Origin: Nematostella vectensis
Taxonomy: Eukaryota > Cnidaria > Anthozoa > Actiniaria > Edwardsiidae
NCBI RefSeq assembly: GCF_932526225.1
Contig: NC_064036.1
Span: forward strand, 9,741,519-9,805,518
Direction: 5' to 3'
DNA length: 64,000 nt
Every line of letters begins with the position of its first letter. The stretch's first letter is position 1. Below, in pieces: positions 22,660 to 34,655 of the stretch. The position numbers were made by a program, and so were the translations under genes. The notes below the pieces were generated by a model that was given only the letters and a program-made list of their open reading frames with translations, was not told where the DNA came from and did not search any database.

Positions 22660-23290
22660 AATCTGTCAAACCCAAGAGCAATACAAGTGAGAATCAGTCA
22701 AACACAAGCGCAATACAAGTGAGAATCAGTCAAACACAAGTACAACAAGTGAGAATCAGTCAAACATACAAGAGCAGCACAAGTGAGAATCAGTCAAACA
22801 CAAGCGCAACACAAGTGCGAATCAGTCAAACACAAGCGCAACACAAGTGAGAATCAGTCAAACACAAGCGCAACACAAGTGAGAATCAGTCAAACACAAG
22901 CGCAACACAAGTGAGAATCAGTCAAACACAAGCTCGAGAATCCTTCAAACACAAGCGCAACACAAGTGAGAATCCGTCAAACACAAGCGCAACACAAGTG
23001 AGAATCAGTCAAACACAAGCGCAACACAAGTAAGAATTGGTCAAACCCAAGCGCAATACAAGTGACAATCAGTCAAACACAAGCGCAACACAAGTAAGAC
23101 TTGGTCAAACCCAAGCGCAATACAAGTGACAATCAGTCAAACACAAGCGCAACACAAGTAAGGGGGAGGGGGGAGTAAGAATTGGTCAAACCCAAGCGCA
23201 AGTGAGAATCCGTCAAACACAAGCGCAATACAAGTGAGAATCGGTCAAACACGAGCGCAATACAAGTGAGAATCAGTCAAACACAAGTAC
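22660..23290. repeat. 32-bp minisatellite with inverted flank
   Basis: The unit is close to CAAGCGCAACACAAGTGAGA plus ATCAGTCAAACA, about 19 copies with occasional truncations. Just right of it (23313-23390) the reverse complement of the AAGCGCAAG core appears twice (CTTGCGCTTGCGCTTG, TTGTGCTTGCGCTTG), giving the array a foldback end. The forward frame from 22545 enters the array but shows no conserved protein. Confidence 0.9.
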
Positions 23291-23444
23291 AAGAAAATCA
23301 AACAGCTGCGTTCTCTTGCGCTTGCGCTTGTGTTCTAGTGATAATCGGACAATTACGCGCGTTGTGCTTGCGCTTGTGAGATCCAACCTTGACTCAAAAG
23401 CTAGCTATATAGGGTGTAACCGGATACACAGAACCTCAATATCA

Positions 23445-24476
23445 TCACTTGACGTCGGTAGAAAAGGACGGCCGGGTGGCAAGAGGTGCAACGCGGAAAT
23501 ATCTGCATACTCTGTTTCTGAGCACTAGTAATATTCTCTTGTCCATCTTAATGTAGATAACTGGGGTTAGCAAGGCGCTCATAAATGACCACGAAACTAA
23601 CCACAGGTCTACGCACAATCTAGTTAGGCTGAGATCTAACGTGACGATGATTCGAGCTACTCCAGTCGGCGTCCACGTAAGGATATAAGTCAAGGAGATT
23701 GCGATAACAAGCTTTGTGAAGTTCACTTCTGTTCGGGCGCGCACAATGCCATACATTACTTCTATCTGTTGCCTGTGGGCCCGCATCTCCCACGTGGCCC
23801 GCAGGAGGCTTACACTGGTGCCGATACAGCACACTGTGATATAGACCGTCACTACTGCTATTCGAATAGTCGCACTGGTATGGTTGATCGCCAGGCCGTT
23901 GCAGGATAGTGCAAGATCTGAGCCTTGGAGACACTTTTTGACACAATGCGGTCGCAGGGGTCCGTTATACAATGGTAGTATAATCAGTAAAGACACACAC
24001 CACGCGCAAACGACGTGCATACAAGCAAGCCTCACGGTGAGCCTTCTCTGATTTGGAAACTTCGTCAAGACTTCAAATCTATCATAAGCGATGGCGACAA
24101 ATGTTGCAAGAGTAGCAAGGTTTGCGATGAGTTGTATCTCCTCCCTTGTTCTATACAACAGCCATAATGATCGGTCACAGAGTAAGAACGATCCGAGCTT
24201 TGTCACCAAGAGGGCGTGTATCGGTAGGACCACTACCATTACCAGGCTACACGCCACTAAGTTGAAGATCAGGATCTTTTCAGGTGATCTGCCACGTGTC
24301 CATCGCAAGTACGCAGCTGCCCCGAGGAAGATGTTTGCCGTCAGTGCGCTGGGACCCAGGATGCTTTGGAAGACAACATTGAGTGTACTTGAACAAATAT
24401 CCCCTGCTGCCAGAGATGTGCAGTTATCTGAAGCATCAAGAAACATCTTGGAATATCTAGAGGCATCTATGGACAT
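23445..24476 (-). CDS. Intronless class A (rhodopsin-family) GPCR, ligand unknown
   Basis: 343 codons in a single exon from an ATG at 24476. The N-terminus has one NCT glycosylation site. Seven hydrophobic helices are visible. C100 before TM3 can pair with a Cys in extracellular loop 2, which is cysteine-rich (CVKKCLQG, then SCNG). The DRY motif is DRF at 132-134 and TM6 carries WTPTGV. TM7 has TPVIY in place of NPxxY. There is no lysine at the opsin position, so this is not a photoreceptor. Sequence resembles orphan amine/peptide-type cnidarian receptors, and I cannot name a ligand. Same strand and structure as the opsin 2.2 kb away, but too different to be a recent tandem copy. Confidence 0.8.
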   Translation of the reverse strand: MSIDASRYSKMFLDASDNCTSLAAGDICSSTLNVVFQSILGPSALTANIFLGAAAYLRWTRGRSPEKILIFNLVACSLVMVVVLPIHALLVTKLGSFLLCDRSLWLLYRTREEIQLIANLATLATFVAIAYDRFEVLTKFPNQRRLTVRLACMHVVCAWCVSLLIILPLYNGPLRPHCVKKCLQGSDLALSCNGLAINHTSATIRIAVVTVYITVCCIGTSVSLLRATWEMRAHRQQIEVMYGIVRARTEVNFTKLVIAISLTYILTWTPTGVARIIVTLDLSLTRLCVDLWLVSWSFMSALLTPVIYIKMDKRILLVLRNRVCRYFRVAPLATRPSFSTDVK

Positions 24477-26865
24477 CTAGGGACAGCACGACATTGTGTT
24501 TTCCAAGGGTGCCGACCCCGCCGCCGAACAAAGACGATGATGATCTTGGGAGAAATGTGATGATATTTAGTGTCTGAGAGCGAAAAATACACGGTTTAAA
24601 ATCTATTAGAATAGTTATGAGGGCAAAGGACGGTGGGGGTTGCTGGAAATTCGTCGTAAAATACTGTATTGTTATAGTCAACTCAGTTCAATAAAAAAAA
24701 GTGTCGAAACCTCATGTACCGTCTCAAGCTCTTCCTTGGAGGTATCCTTATTTTTTTAAGGTGCGCACTAAACGATCTCACATGTTGGTGTGCGACTGCC
24801 AAAGCCACGAGAAAGGGGCACATTCTATTGATCTTCTGCAGTGCTCTACAACCGCCACAACAGCGGGTAAACCAGCTATAAATAAAACTGAACCTCTTGG
24901 GCAGCGTTAAGCCACATTTTCTCGCCTCGCCCTCTTTTCTGTGCATTCTTTTTTCGATTAATTTACCGCCATATCCTTCATTATATTTTTAATAATGTCT
25001 TTTGAAAATTCTTTAAATGCTATGAAAATGTACCGAGATTCGTGCTCAAAATTCGAAAGGTACAGCATAAGCTGTTTGCTTATACAAAAAAAGCTGTTAG
25101 CTGATGTCTGACTGTATGTATTTTCAGTAATCTATCGTTAATGTCAACCCCCCTCGCTACTTAACCCCATTTTTGTCAAGTGCACTTCCTCACCCATCTC
25201 GACCACTCGTCTAAACTAGCAAGAAGGGTCCGAATAATTTCTTCAACATTAGTTCATTATTATATCGAATTGATCTTTTCAGACCAGTTGGAATACTCAA
25301 CATTTTCGGCTTCTTAGTCTAGAAGCAGAGCGCCGTCTTAAAAAGTCGTTCATGGGTTCGATCAATTTTGTTCGACATTTTTATAAAATCACATGAACAT
25401 GCATATTATGCACTCAGTGTGTTGGTATTACCTGTCGTATTTACCCGTCCTCCCGATGTGTGATACGGTGCAGCCAATGTGTACAGCCTCCCCAAGTTCA
25501 AGAGGATTTATATTTAGCAAAAAGGACAGAACTCTGTTATTTTTCGACGAGCCCTTCGACTGTAAAGATGATATCCAATGACTATGTTGCGCTATGGTCT
25601 AGCAGCGAAACGCCCCAGCCAATCAGAACCAACTGTAGGTTCCCTCTCGAGTAGAGGGTCTAAAATTAACCCCGACAGGTTGAGAGATCGGTTTTCTTGT
25701 TTTCATTAGAGATTTCATGGAGAGTGATAGCAATGAAGAAATCAAGTAACAAAAGAAATCAATGGAAAATGGTATACATTTGTCTGATAACTCTTAGCCG
25801 TTTTCTATCAAACCACTCTACCGTATAAGCTATTGTAGGAAATATATATATAAATATATATTTACTTTTTTGCTGTAAACATACCGCTATGTTTCTTTGG
25901 ATGTAAAAACAGCGAGAAAGCATTTGATAAGAACAGCGCAAGGTTTAATTTGTTTAGCTGCAGTTCCGTTCTGGAGCCGAGCGACCCCTCTTGAAAGTGC
26001 AAATATATTTAGACATCTGAATGCAGTTCGTCGACACGCCATCATGCTATCCAACCCTATTAAGTTTTAAATGTCAGACAGATCAAACCTTTGCTTTATA
26101 TTAAAACCGGTCGTAAACAATGTATTTGGTAGCTTTTTGCCACTTGACAAGAAACATGATATTTACCTTTTATGATGGCCAAACACAATTCGGGGTAATA
26201 CTACCTCTTCTCCCCCACCAACCAACAGGTGGAAACACGACAAGGGAATCTCTTAATCAAGAGTATAACATACAGTCTTACGTTTCACACAATCGATTTC
26301 CAGCCGACACTGGGCATATTAGGTCATATAGCAGGCCGAAAATACACCACGTAATTGAACCTTAATTAAAAAAATAGATCTGAACTTTTAGCCTTGTCTC
26401 ATAAATTCCTGTGCTACATTTTTAATATTTATGTTACATTCTGGAAAAGTCTATCATTTTTTTAATAAGAATAAAAGCTTCTTTTTTAAGGTTGCATTTT
26501 ATCTTTATAATAAGTTAAACAAAAGACAACTGGCTTCTATTTGTCCCGCTATTGGCCTTAGTGATTCACCTTGTCCGCATTCATTGAAATATCTTGTATG
26601 CATATACTTGAGATTCGCCTGACTCTTCTTCTAGTAGCAATGAAACTTGCAAAACATTAATTACAGTTGTTCTATTATAATTTTGTCTAAAAAAGCTTTG
26701 GGACAGGATTGGAATACTCTAACTCTACCCTTTATCTCTGTACGTTTTATAGAGATTCAGTTTTGTAAAAGATTAGTATAATGAAGTATCCGTATGAACG
26801 TATTAGTGCATCACAGACTCGCCTTGTATAATACATTAGTGCTATCCGACCACCCTGGGGAGATA
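24477..26865. other. Intergenic region, no gene recognised
   Basis: AT-rich. Short open frames (e.g. 25393-25581, 26120-26365) have no domain, signal peptide or splice context that would support coding. The GPCR promoter should lie immediately right of 24476. Confidence 0.4.
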
Positions 26866-27060
26866 GACAAGTGTCCACTTAAAATAGAGTTTGCTGCAAC
26901 AGAGGTATCTAAATATCAAGCGGTCACCCTCAGGACCGGGAAAAGGGCCTGGCCGCAATAGAGGTATCTAGATTTAAAGTGGTACCTCTACCAAGCGGTC
27001 ACCCTTGGGACCGAGTACAAGTGTCCACTTAATAGAGGTTGTCCGCAATAGAAGATGTGT
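26866..27060. repeat. Diverged internal repeat (GTGTCCACTTAA / CGCAATAGAGGTATCT)
   Basis: Words such as AAGTGTCCACTTAA, CAAGCGGTCACCCT, GGACCG and GCAATAGAGGTATCTA each occur two or three times in this 200-bp stretch, indicating an old tandem duplication or a fragmented dispersed element. No coding content. Confidence 0.5.
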
Positions 27061-27082
27061 GTATCTTGGATGTGTCAGGTTC

Positions 27083-27170
27083 TACCTAAGTGATTCAACT
27101 GCGTATAGTATGCCACTCGTATATATCTAAGCTTGGATGTGTCAGATTCTACCTAAGTCTAATAGTGATT
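27083..27170 (-). repeat. Duplicated 3' coding end of the C2-domain gene
   Basis: The stretch coding the terminal EWHTIRS of the C2 gene (27170-27200) and the bases after its stop recur just downstream at about 27083-27135 with small changes (GTATAGTATGCCACTCGTAT versus GTATAGTGTGCCACTCGTAT). The second copy lies after the stop codon, so it is an untranslated relic of a partial tandem duplication. Confidence 0.6.
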
Positions 27171-29924
27171 CAGCTCCGTATAGTGTGCCACTCGTATATA
27201 ACTTGGCCCGGGTGTGTCAGCGCCTCCATCAGCTGGCTTTCTACGACGCTCTCGTTGTTGAGATCAGCAGGTATCACCACTCTGCCTATCTCGTGGTTGT
27301 GGTGGATCAAGTGAGGCTTACAGCAGTGTACGGCAGTGATTATAAGGGAAAGTGTCTGGAGTCCCGTGATCTCGATGTCGAAGGCGTGGTTCTCGTAGTA
27401 AAGGACTTCTGAGTAGCCTTTTTTGATGGCAGATTCGTGTGACTTCACCTCCTTTTCTCCTTTCAATAGAGTGAATTTCACAAAGGAATCTGACAGACAA
27501 AACCAATTCAGAGCATAAATATTTGCAATAACCAATACAGAGCATGGATAATAGTAAAAACAGAGAGTCTCTAGATAATGGACCCAAAGTTCGACTGTTG
27601 CTCGCATAATAACTAACTGTCCAATAAGTCCACTAGTTTTAACCAGTGTAAAAACGAGGAGTTTACGGGACTGAGTAATCTACTCAACATTCAATTTTTT
27701 TTTATTACACATCGTTTTTCTAAACCATTATAAAATCTATGGTCTCCCCTTTGGAATACTCACTATTATCTTGGGCAATGAATTTTTCCTTCTATATAAT
27801 AAACGGCCTATAAATTACCTGCTCACATTTTTACCTCACTAAATCTTTTCCATCGTGGTAACAGTTACTGGCGGTATGTATAATGATGAGATGATAATGA
27901 TGTTATGATGACAATGATTTAATATTTTATTATACGTATTTAGACCGTCGTGCAGTTTTTATTTATCATTAATTTTGTCATTAAATGCTTCAACATACCT
28001 GAGCAATTAATGCCACATTTGTCTTTGCCTTCCGTTCTTTTGCAGCTGAGATTTTTAGCCTTGAGCAAGGTGACCTTTAGCCTCTGGGTCACGGCGTCGT
28101 ATGACAAAGAGACGTACACCCTCCCCGTGGGGAATCCTCGCGGACCAAGCTGCTGTAACAGAAATCCGATTTAAAGGTGACAATGTTGTTTTGTTTTTGT
28201 TTTGAATACTCAAAACCCCCATGAAATACAACTTTCCCAGTATTTTTATACTTTAAAAAAAGAATTGAGCTATGCTATTTTTGTAGGATGGATTGGCATT
28301 CACCGTGAATCAAGCGGATGAGATGAACATCTCATTTGCATACGGTTTCATAGCCTACGAAACCACGTGTCACGCATGTCGGATCTGTGGGCTTTAATTA
28401 ATGTGTGTTGTGTACTGCTTTTTATAAGCTTTGTTGGTATAACGATTATTTCTTGAACACCTATATGTTTCTGTTTAAGTACTGTAGTAAAAAATATAAT
28501 ATTTAAACATTATTTTCATCATTAAGCCACATAAATATCGTTTGAGAGCATAGATAAAATCAATCTTCGAAGCATGGAAACAAGTACCTAAGTACTGTAC
28601 AGAGGTACCAAAACTACTTACCGCAATAGTGCTGTCTTTTCAGTTTGCCGCCTTGTAACCAGAGTGGTAAAGGGTATTTTCGTGAAACGAGATTTGCCCA
28701 TTTATCACCCTGCTACGAGAAACGTGAAATCGTCCATTTCGACGTCCGTGAATCGTTATTTAACGATTTAAAAGGCCATTTTTTTTCGGTCCTTGAAACG
28801 TGAAAAGCCATTTGCACGGTCCGTGAAACGTGATCCATACCCCCCTTTACCAGCCTGAGTAATCATTTCCTAGTATCCTAAGTATTTCCCACACTAAAAC
28901 ATTCACATCCATGTCCCTTACTGGTTCAAAACATCTTTTAAAAGTTTTAATTAAATGTTTCCAAAACGGCCTCTGTAAACTCCTGAGGTCAAAATGTGAG
29001 GCTTTTGGTTTCATGAACGAACCTGTATTTTAATCCTGAAAATCCACCTTTTTTAATTCTATGGTTCTGCTCCCAGCCGTTAAAGGTCTTTTTATTAATT
29101 GAACATTAAAATGTTGATGTAATTAAAAACATTTTATATTTTCTTTTCTCTTTTGGACGATATTTGAAACATATTAGTAACCCTTAGCTGTGTATATTTA
29201 TGTCACAAATTCAAATCCCCAGTTTGAGAACAAAAACAATCAATTTTTGGTGCCATATCGTTATGAATACATTAATAAACTGTATGACAGCTTACCCTAT
29301 ACAGTTTTTCCCTATAAAATTTTAGAGCGAAACAAAAATCGAGTGCAATAAACTGTATCAAATTCTCGTCGCTTCAAGGATGTCGAGTTTTTATAAGGAT
29401 GCAAATATTCCACCTGCCTGGAGCCGCCAGGGTTTCGTAGAACCTAATACTACAATAGAAACACCGTAATAGAGTACTTAAAACCTCACCTCCTCACATA
29501 TATCTTCGTCTTCTCTCCGCTCGTGAAAAGAAACGTTTGATTGCAACATATTATTATTTTCATTTTCATGAAATACGTCCCCATTTTCCTCCTCGGAATC
29601 CGAGAAGTCGTCACCGCGCGTGAGCCCGTTTGATGTTGTTCTTCCTTTCGTGTAGTAACGCAAAGCCTTTGCTCGCTTTGATTTCAATTTGCTTTCGTGA
29701 GTCCTTGTAGTGCTACTGGTGGCAGCTTGTAGCAGCATAGCGTCTGAATCAGCTCGATAAATCGGCTGAACAGGTAGAATTTGTGTCCCAGGGTACGCGG
29801 GGAGAAATTTCCTATCTATTCGAGAGTTTCCTTCCATCCAGCCAGCCCAATTTTCCTCTTCCTCTTCATCCTCCGCGAAAGCCATCGAATTCGCATTGTT
29901 CGTGTTTGAGTTCCTGTTACCCAT
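27170..29924 (-). CDS. Single-C2 synaptotagmin-like protein with acidic N-terminus and myristoylation motif
   Basis: Three minus-strand exons join in phase: 29924-29490, 28152-27999 and 27489-27170 (stop), giving 302 residues. I start at the ATG at 29924, giving MGNRNS, which fits the N-myristoylation consensus (G2, S6). Residues 1-145 are polar, acidic (run of E around 20) and probably disordered. Residues about 146-302 form one C2 domain: GRVYVSLSYD, LKVTLLKAKNL, SDSFVKFTLL, then EWHTI near the end, equivalent to the WHxL motif of synaptotagmin C2B. The aspartates of calcium loop 3 are replaced (HCCKPHLIHHNH), so calcium binding is unlikely. No TM segment and no second C2 were found in the intron between 28153 and 29489. 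Expected role is membrane-associated trafficking or scaffolding. An unseen exon for a C2A cannot be excluded. Confidence 0.72.
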
Positions 29925-30780
29925 GCTCTGTTTGTTATCCTTTTGACTCAATTATATCACTCTTCTTCAGCGAATGTAAAGCTTCATCTCCCATCACAAA
30001 AAAGGGGAATTCTTGTGAAACGTGGAGCTTTGTATCTGTTTAATCTCGCGTTCTGAAACCACACGAAGTAAATGATGAGTCGTATAATGATAATAGTGTC
30101 ATCGGAAATACAACTTGCATATCGTTTGTCAGAATACTAACATGAATTTAACAAGGCCGTGATCGAAGGATTTCCTAACCTGTTTCGATATAATAAGCTA
30201 TCGTGGGAATATTCTAATTTTCTAAACCTGTGTGGTTAATGGAAGAGCTGTTTGCAAAGTGTGTTCTTGCAATGACTAATCACGCTAATGCAGTCGGTGC
30301 AAAATTTCAATTGGTTTTAAGCTTAGCAAAATTAAGCTGCTACCTGACAGCTGCTTTTAACCGCGCAAATACTCAGACTAAACGGAACTCATTTGCATTT
30401 CCCTGTAGGAACCAAAGAAAGCGCACTATTATATTATAGATTTATAAAATAATTCTTTTGTTACCTGACAAAGGCGTCACACTGAGTATACTATTTACAA
30501 CAATCTGATCCCTTTTCTTACGATACATGTATTACAATGTTTTAGCATCCTAGCTATTGTGGATAGCGGTGTTCTATTTTTTCCCAACCTCGATGTTACG
30601 AATGTGGGTAGGGGGTATTCGATAATTCGTTATTGAGTACACACTCTTTTATGTCAAAAATATATATATAAAAAAAAAAAAGCTGTGTTGCAGCTTAATA
30701 ATTTCAGCCGGATGCTCATTTCCACGCTCAATCTTATCGAATTCATGCCATGTGCTTGATTTTTCCTATTGTGTATATTA
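29925..30780. other. Upstream flank of the C2 gene; no gene recognised
   Basis: This should hold the C2 gene's 5' UTR and promoter on the minus strand. No exon, core promoter motif or repeat family was recognised except short A and TA runs near 30660. Confidence 0.4.
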
Positions 30781-30990
30781 TACACCTATTTCAAAAAGTG
30801 TGCACTCGAAGATTCCACCCTTCGTAACCCGCAGTGCTTCATGGGTATCAGATATATAAGCGAATAAGCGTAAATGAAAACAAATCCAGGATTCAAAAGC
30901 TGTAGAATTATTGTTCATTTCGTGTGAACATTCGCATGGCTGTCAGATACCAGGATTCAGCCATTATACCATATGAAGGATTTAGCCATA

Positions 30991-33900
30991 TACACCTATT
31001 TCAATAAAGGTTGTCAGTGCGAACGGCGAATGGTAATTGCCAAATGGCAGTTCTACGACCGAAAGGTGTTTATGGGTAGTAATTATTTGTAAAAATAAAG
31101 GTGATAAATAAACTCGAGCGATGTCAGAACCATATATCAATTACATTAAATGGTCAGTCGTATGTTTTATTTATAGCGGAGCCAGCGCGGAGCTCCATAG
31201 GTATAGAAATATGGTATAACTATGCGACTTGGTTTTGTTGTCATTGCGCGGGTACCCTGTGGTGTCACTCGCCAGCCAGCCAGTCAGCTGCGCAACTCCC
31301 AGGCCCCTCTCGGCCCCGCAATGGCGGCTAAATACAAGCACGGAGCAAGGGAAAATTTCTTGTCATTCGTTAATTATTTCTTTTTGCCTCAAATTTTGTG
31401 ACTTAAGGATAAAGTCAACTAGAGGGGATCTACTAACATTCATTCACGCCAAGCTTTATGTAAGGATATGTCTGGTTTTAGCTAGTAAATTTCAAAGCGT
31501 ACACAACCACAAGAAAGCGACAAAAACAATGCAAGGTGAGTTTCGGACAACGATTTGTATTGTCTATTGAGGATATGACAGTTATTGGGCTATTTGTTGT
31601 CCTTTATGTTTGCTTTGAGAATGCGAGTACTTAACTTAGGAATCAAATTATTTGAGCTTAACACCTTTTGTTTTGACATTCTTTGTTCTATCTTTATTCT
31701 TGATTGTGTTGAAATATTTCATAAAGGCTAACCAATATCGTGTTGCATTTGTCATATACTCATATACTGCTAAAGAAGACCGTTCTTGTCTTTATATCCT
31801 GTGCTTTTAGTCCTAAAAAGATACATATATCCTTAGAAGATACAGCAACTTTCTCAACTTACAAGAGAAATTTTCCTTACCGAGGATTAAAAAAAAAAAA
31901 AATTAAACCCCTATTGCCAATATTTATTGTTGTTATTGTCTGCATCTTGCATCTCATGTGTTTATTTATTTTTTAAATAGTTGTGGAAATTAGTCAGATT
32001 ATAAATGTCTTGATGAAAAGATTGTTTTAAAGAAATGTCACTCTTTTATGAACCAGTGACTACCTGAGGGCCAAGATGAATGCTAAAGACTGGAAGACAT
32101 GAGAATTGAAAACCATGTCTTGAAAGATAACAGTAGGGAGTTCTTATTCACTAGTCATTTGACTAGTGAATGACCCCACACACATGGTCCCAGAAAAGGG
32201 TGGGGGATTAGACTTTAATAAAAGCATGTTTCCAAGTTAAGAGTCAAAAACAGTCAATACCACCACCCCTCTTGATATATTCTGGTTAAAAAGTAATCTA
32301 AAACCCCACATTAACCCCTGACTTCCCCAGGACCATAAGGGAGGGGGCTCAAATGACTAGGGCATTACTATGTGATTCAGCAGTACACACTCAATAGGTT
32401 TTTTTTTAGAACAAGACACTTATATAAAACTAAAAACTAACTTTTCCTTTTTAAATATTAACTCGGTAACGAAAACAGTTTTCTATCAACCTAAAGATAA
32501 TGGGAAAGGGAAAATTTGAGGAAAGTACTGAATATAATTATCACATAATTGTTATTATAATTATTTTCTTTTCAAACATTTAAAGAAGAGTCACATTTCT
32601 TCCTTTTCCTTCTCTCTGTTGACTATTTTTATGCAATTGATGCTCTTTGCTATTTCCCCTCTACACCAGAAAAATAAATTAATGAACAGATTTGATTTTT
32701 AAATTATAAATTTTCATTTAGTACTTTGACTTATATCTTCTTTTTAGGATTTCCTTTCCAAGTCTCTTTCCCATTACATTTATTTTAGAGGTTAAGATTT
32801 ATTTCATTGGAATTGTTGGATCCAGGATTTTCAAAAACACCAAAATATAATGCATTACTGGATGTATATTTGTAGATATAAATTCCCATGGGGATGGAAA
32901 ATCACCACTTAAAATGGTACATTATAACTTCTGTATTACATCTTATCTAAAATTGTGTCTGACACTATATTCTATCTTTGAAATTCTGTTTCATCCATTA
33001 CTTGTTCTTCGCAAGGACAAAGCTTGTCAGAATGTAGCTTTACAAATGTACATTAATGGAACTTTTATTAAGGGGAAGGGTTTTTTTTAGGGCAAGATAC
33101 CTAAACTTTATAACATTAGCAATAACCTTGTTCTTTTTCAATAAAAGAATTCTGTTCACATAGCTTGGATAGCATAGACATGGCCTCTTTTAGAGGCCTG
33201 TGGTGGTGAAAGGGTAAAGATAATAAGAAAGGGGAAATGTCAAGAAATGCTCAATCAAACTATTTTCATTACTGTTATATTTTTTTCACCAAACCTATCA
33301 AGTTGAGTCAATTCCCTTTATATCTCCTCTCCCGTCGACTATTTTTTAGTCAATAGATATTCTTTGCTTCCTCTCTACCCCAAACATAGATCAATGAAAG
33401 GGTTTGTTTTGAAATTAGAAGTTAGCATTTTAGCTCTGTCAGTAATGCCTCAGATGTTTTTTTAGGATTTGCTTCCAAAATCAATCTGTTTTTTCTTCAT
33501 TGCATTAATTTTGGTGTAGGTCACCAACAACAAGGCCCTTATATGGTAAAGGGTGGGTGCACCAATATGTAATGCATGAAAGGAGATATATTTTTGGATT
33601 TTAATTTCCAGACATTTTTCTGAATATTCGGTCCAATGAAGAAGAGAATCGCCACTAAATCAATACATAAAAATTACAGTATGGCATCTAAACAGTCTAA
33701 ATATATTATTTAAAATCTTTGGAATGCTGCTACATCCATGAGTATTGTTTTGATTAAAAAAAATATTCATAATGGAACTTCTATGATGGGACATAAGAAT
33801 TTACCATGAGGCTCTTGACAACTTTGACAGACATATAAACACCAGGAATTGTGTTTGAAAAACTTTAATGTACTGCATATTTTAAATTATTGAATAGGGC

Positions 33901-34151
33901 CTTAATTCATTTGGTTGGTCCAATAAATAAATCTCAGTAAAGAGCAGGATCCTAGATCCCCCCAAAATACCTCGATCAGTCAAAAGGTGTTCAATGCTGG
34001 CTCCGCTTTTAGGCAGTGCCTAAATCTATATATTATTTTTCTGAATTTGGAACAAATATTTTGGGATCCATGGGTCCTTTCGGTCGTAGAACTGCCATTT
34101 CACAATCGCTATTTGCCGTTTGCACTGACAACGCTTTTCGAAATAGGTGTA
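30991..34151. mobile_element. MITE-B copy inserted in MITE-A, itself split by a third element
   Basis: Ends TACACCTATTTCAATAAAGG (30991) and, reversed, TACACCTATTTCGAAAAGCG (ending 34151), flanked by TA on both sides, the target duplication of Tc1/mariner-type elements. The two halves (30991-31174 and 34008-34151) match the left and right halves of the intact copy at 34656-34957. Confidence 0.75.
31175..34007. mobile_element. 2.8-kb element with AGCGGAGCCAGC inverted ends, inserted in MITE-B
   Basis: The left end AGCGGAGCCAGC (31175) and right end GCTGGCTCCGCT (ending 34007) are perfect 12-bp inverted repeats at the exact point where MITE-B is broken. The interior is AT-rich with no transposase, so it is non-autonomous or unclassified. 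A GC-rich block lies at 31240-31325. Inside, about 32575-32960 and 33300-33720 are diverged direct repeats (GACTATTTTT, TTCTTTGC / CTCTTTGC, TTTAGGATTT, ATTACTG/ATGCATGA blocks). No target duplication was clear. Confidence 0.6.
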
Positions 34152-34215
34152 TACCAATGAAGCACTGCGGGCTACGATACATTGATTTCCGAGTGCAACG
34201 TTATTTGAAACAGGT

Positions 34216-34483
34216 GTACACTTATTTAAAAAAGTGTGCACTCCAAGATTCCACCCGTCGCAACCCGCAACGCTTTGTGGGTATCAAATAAATAAGCAAA
34301 AATAAGCAAAAAATAAAAGTCAATTAAATAAAAACAAATACAGATTGGAATATTCTTGTTTATGTAGTGGTTTACATTCACATTGCTTTCAAATACCAGA
34401 TTCATCCATTTATTTTACCCATGATCCATACTGCAGGCTACGATACATGAATTCTAAAGTGCAAACTTATTTGAAAAAGGTAC
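34216..34483. mobile_element. MITE-A, uninterrupted copy
   Basis: Left end TACACTTATTTAAAAAAGTG, reversed right end close to TGTACCTTTTTCAAATAAG. The subterminal GTGCACTCCAAGATTCCACC block matches the interrupted copy at 30781. It abuts that copy directly, sharing the GTGTACAC junction. Confidence 0.65.
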
Positions 34484-34655
34484 AGTGTGTACATCGGCCG
34501 CGCCGCGACGTTGAGGTTTCCGTCGGACCTCCGGAAGTAAACTGGCGACAATGCGGCTTTAATTTGGGCGCACTTCACCAACTGACTAGTCTGGAAGCTT
34601 CTGCATAATCTATATGGCATAATTGACTGCAATGGTGCACGGAGGAACGATCGTA

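Larger units (their letters stand above)
30781..34218. mobile_element. MITE-A copy, split by a nested insertion
   Basis: Left end TACACCTATTTCAAAAAGTG at 30781; right end, reversed, TACACCTGTTTCAAATAACG ending at 34218. Subterminal bases also match in inverted order (GTGCACTCGAAG... and ACCCGCAGTGCTTC against GAAGCACTGCGGGCTACG). The interior is interrupted from 30991 to 34151 by MITE-B. Without the insert the element would be about 277 bp, like the neighbouring uninterrupted copy at 34216-34483. Confidence 0.75.

Noticed and set aside
17715-23290. CRISPR-like regular arrays
   Set aside because: Units are contiguous tandem repeats without unique spacers, and the DNA is animal; there are no cas genes.
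24683-24946. Short basic open frame near the GPCR start
   Set aside because: No recognisable domain, and a similar-length frame on the opposite strand overlaps it; probably chance.
29925-29951. Nine-codon extension of the C2 protein start
   Set aside because: It begins with TTG; the ATG at 29924 gives a consensus myristoylation start.
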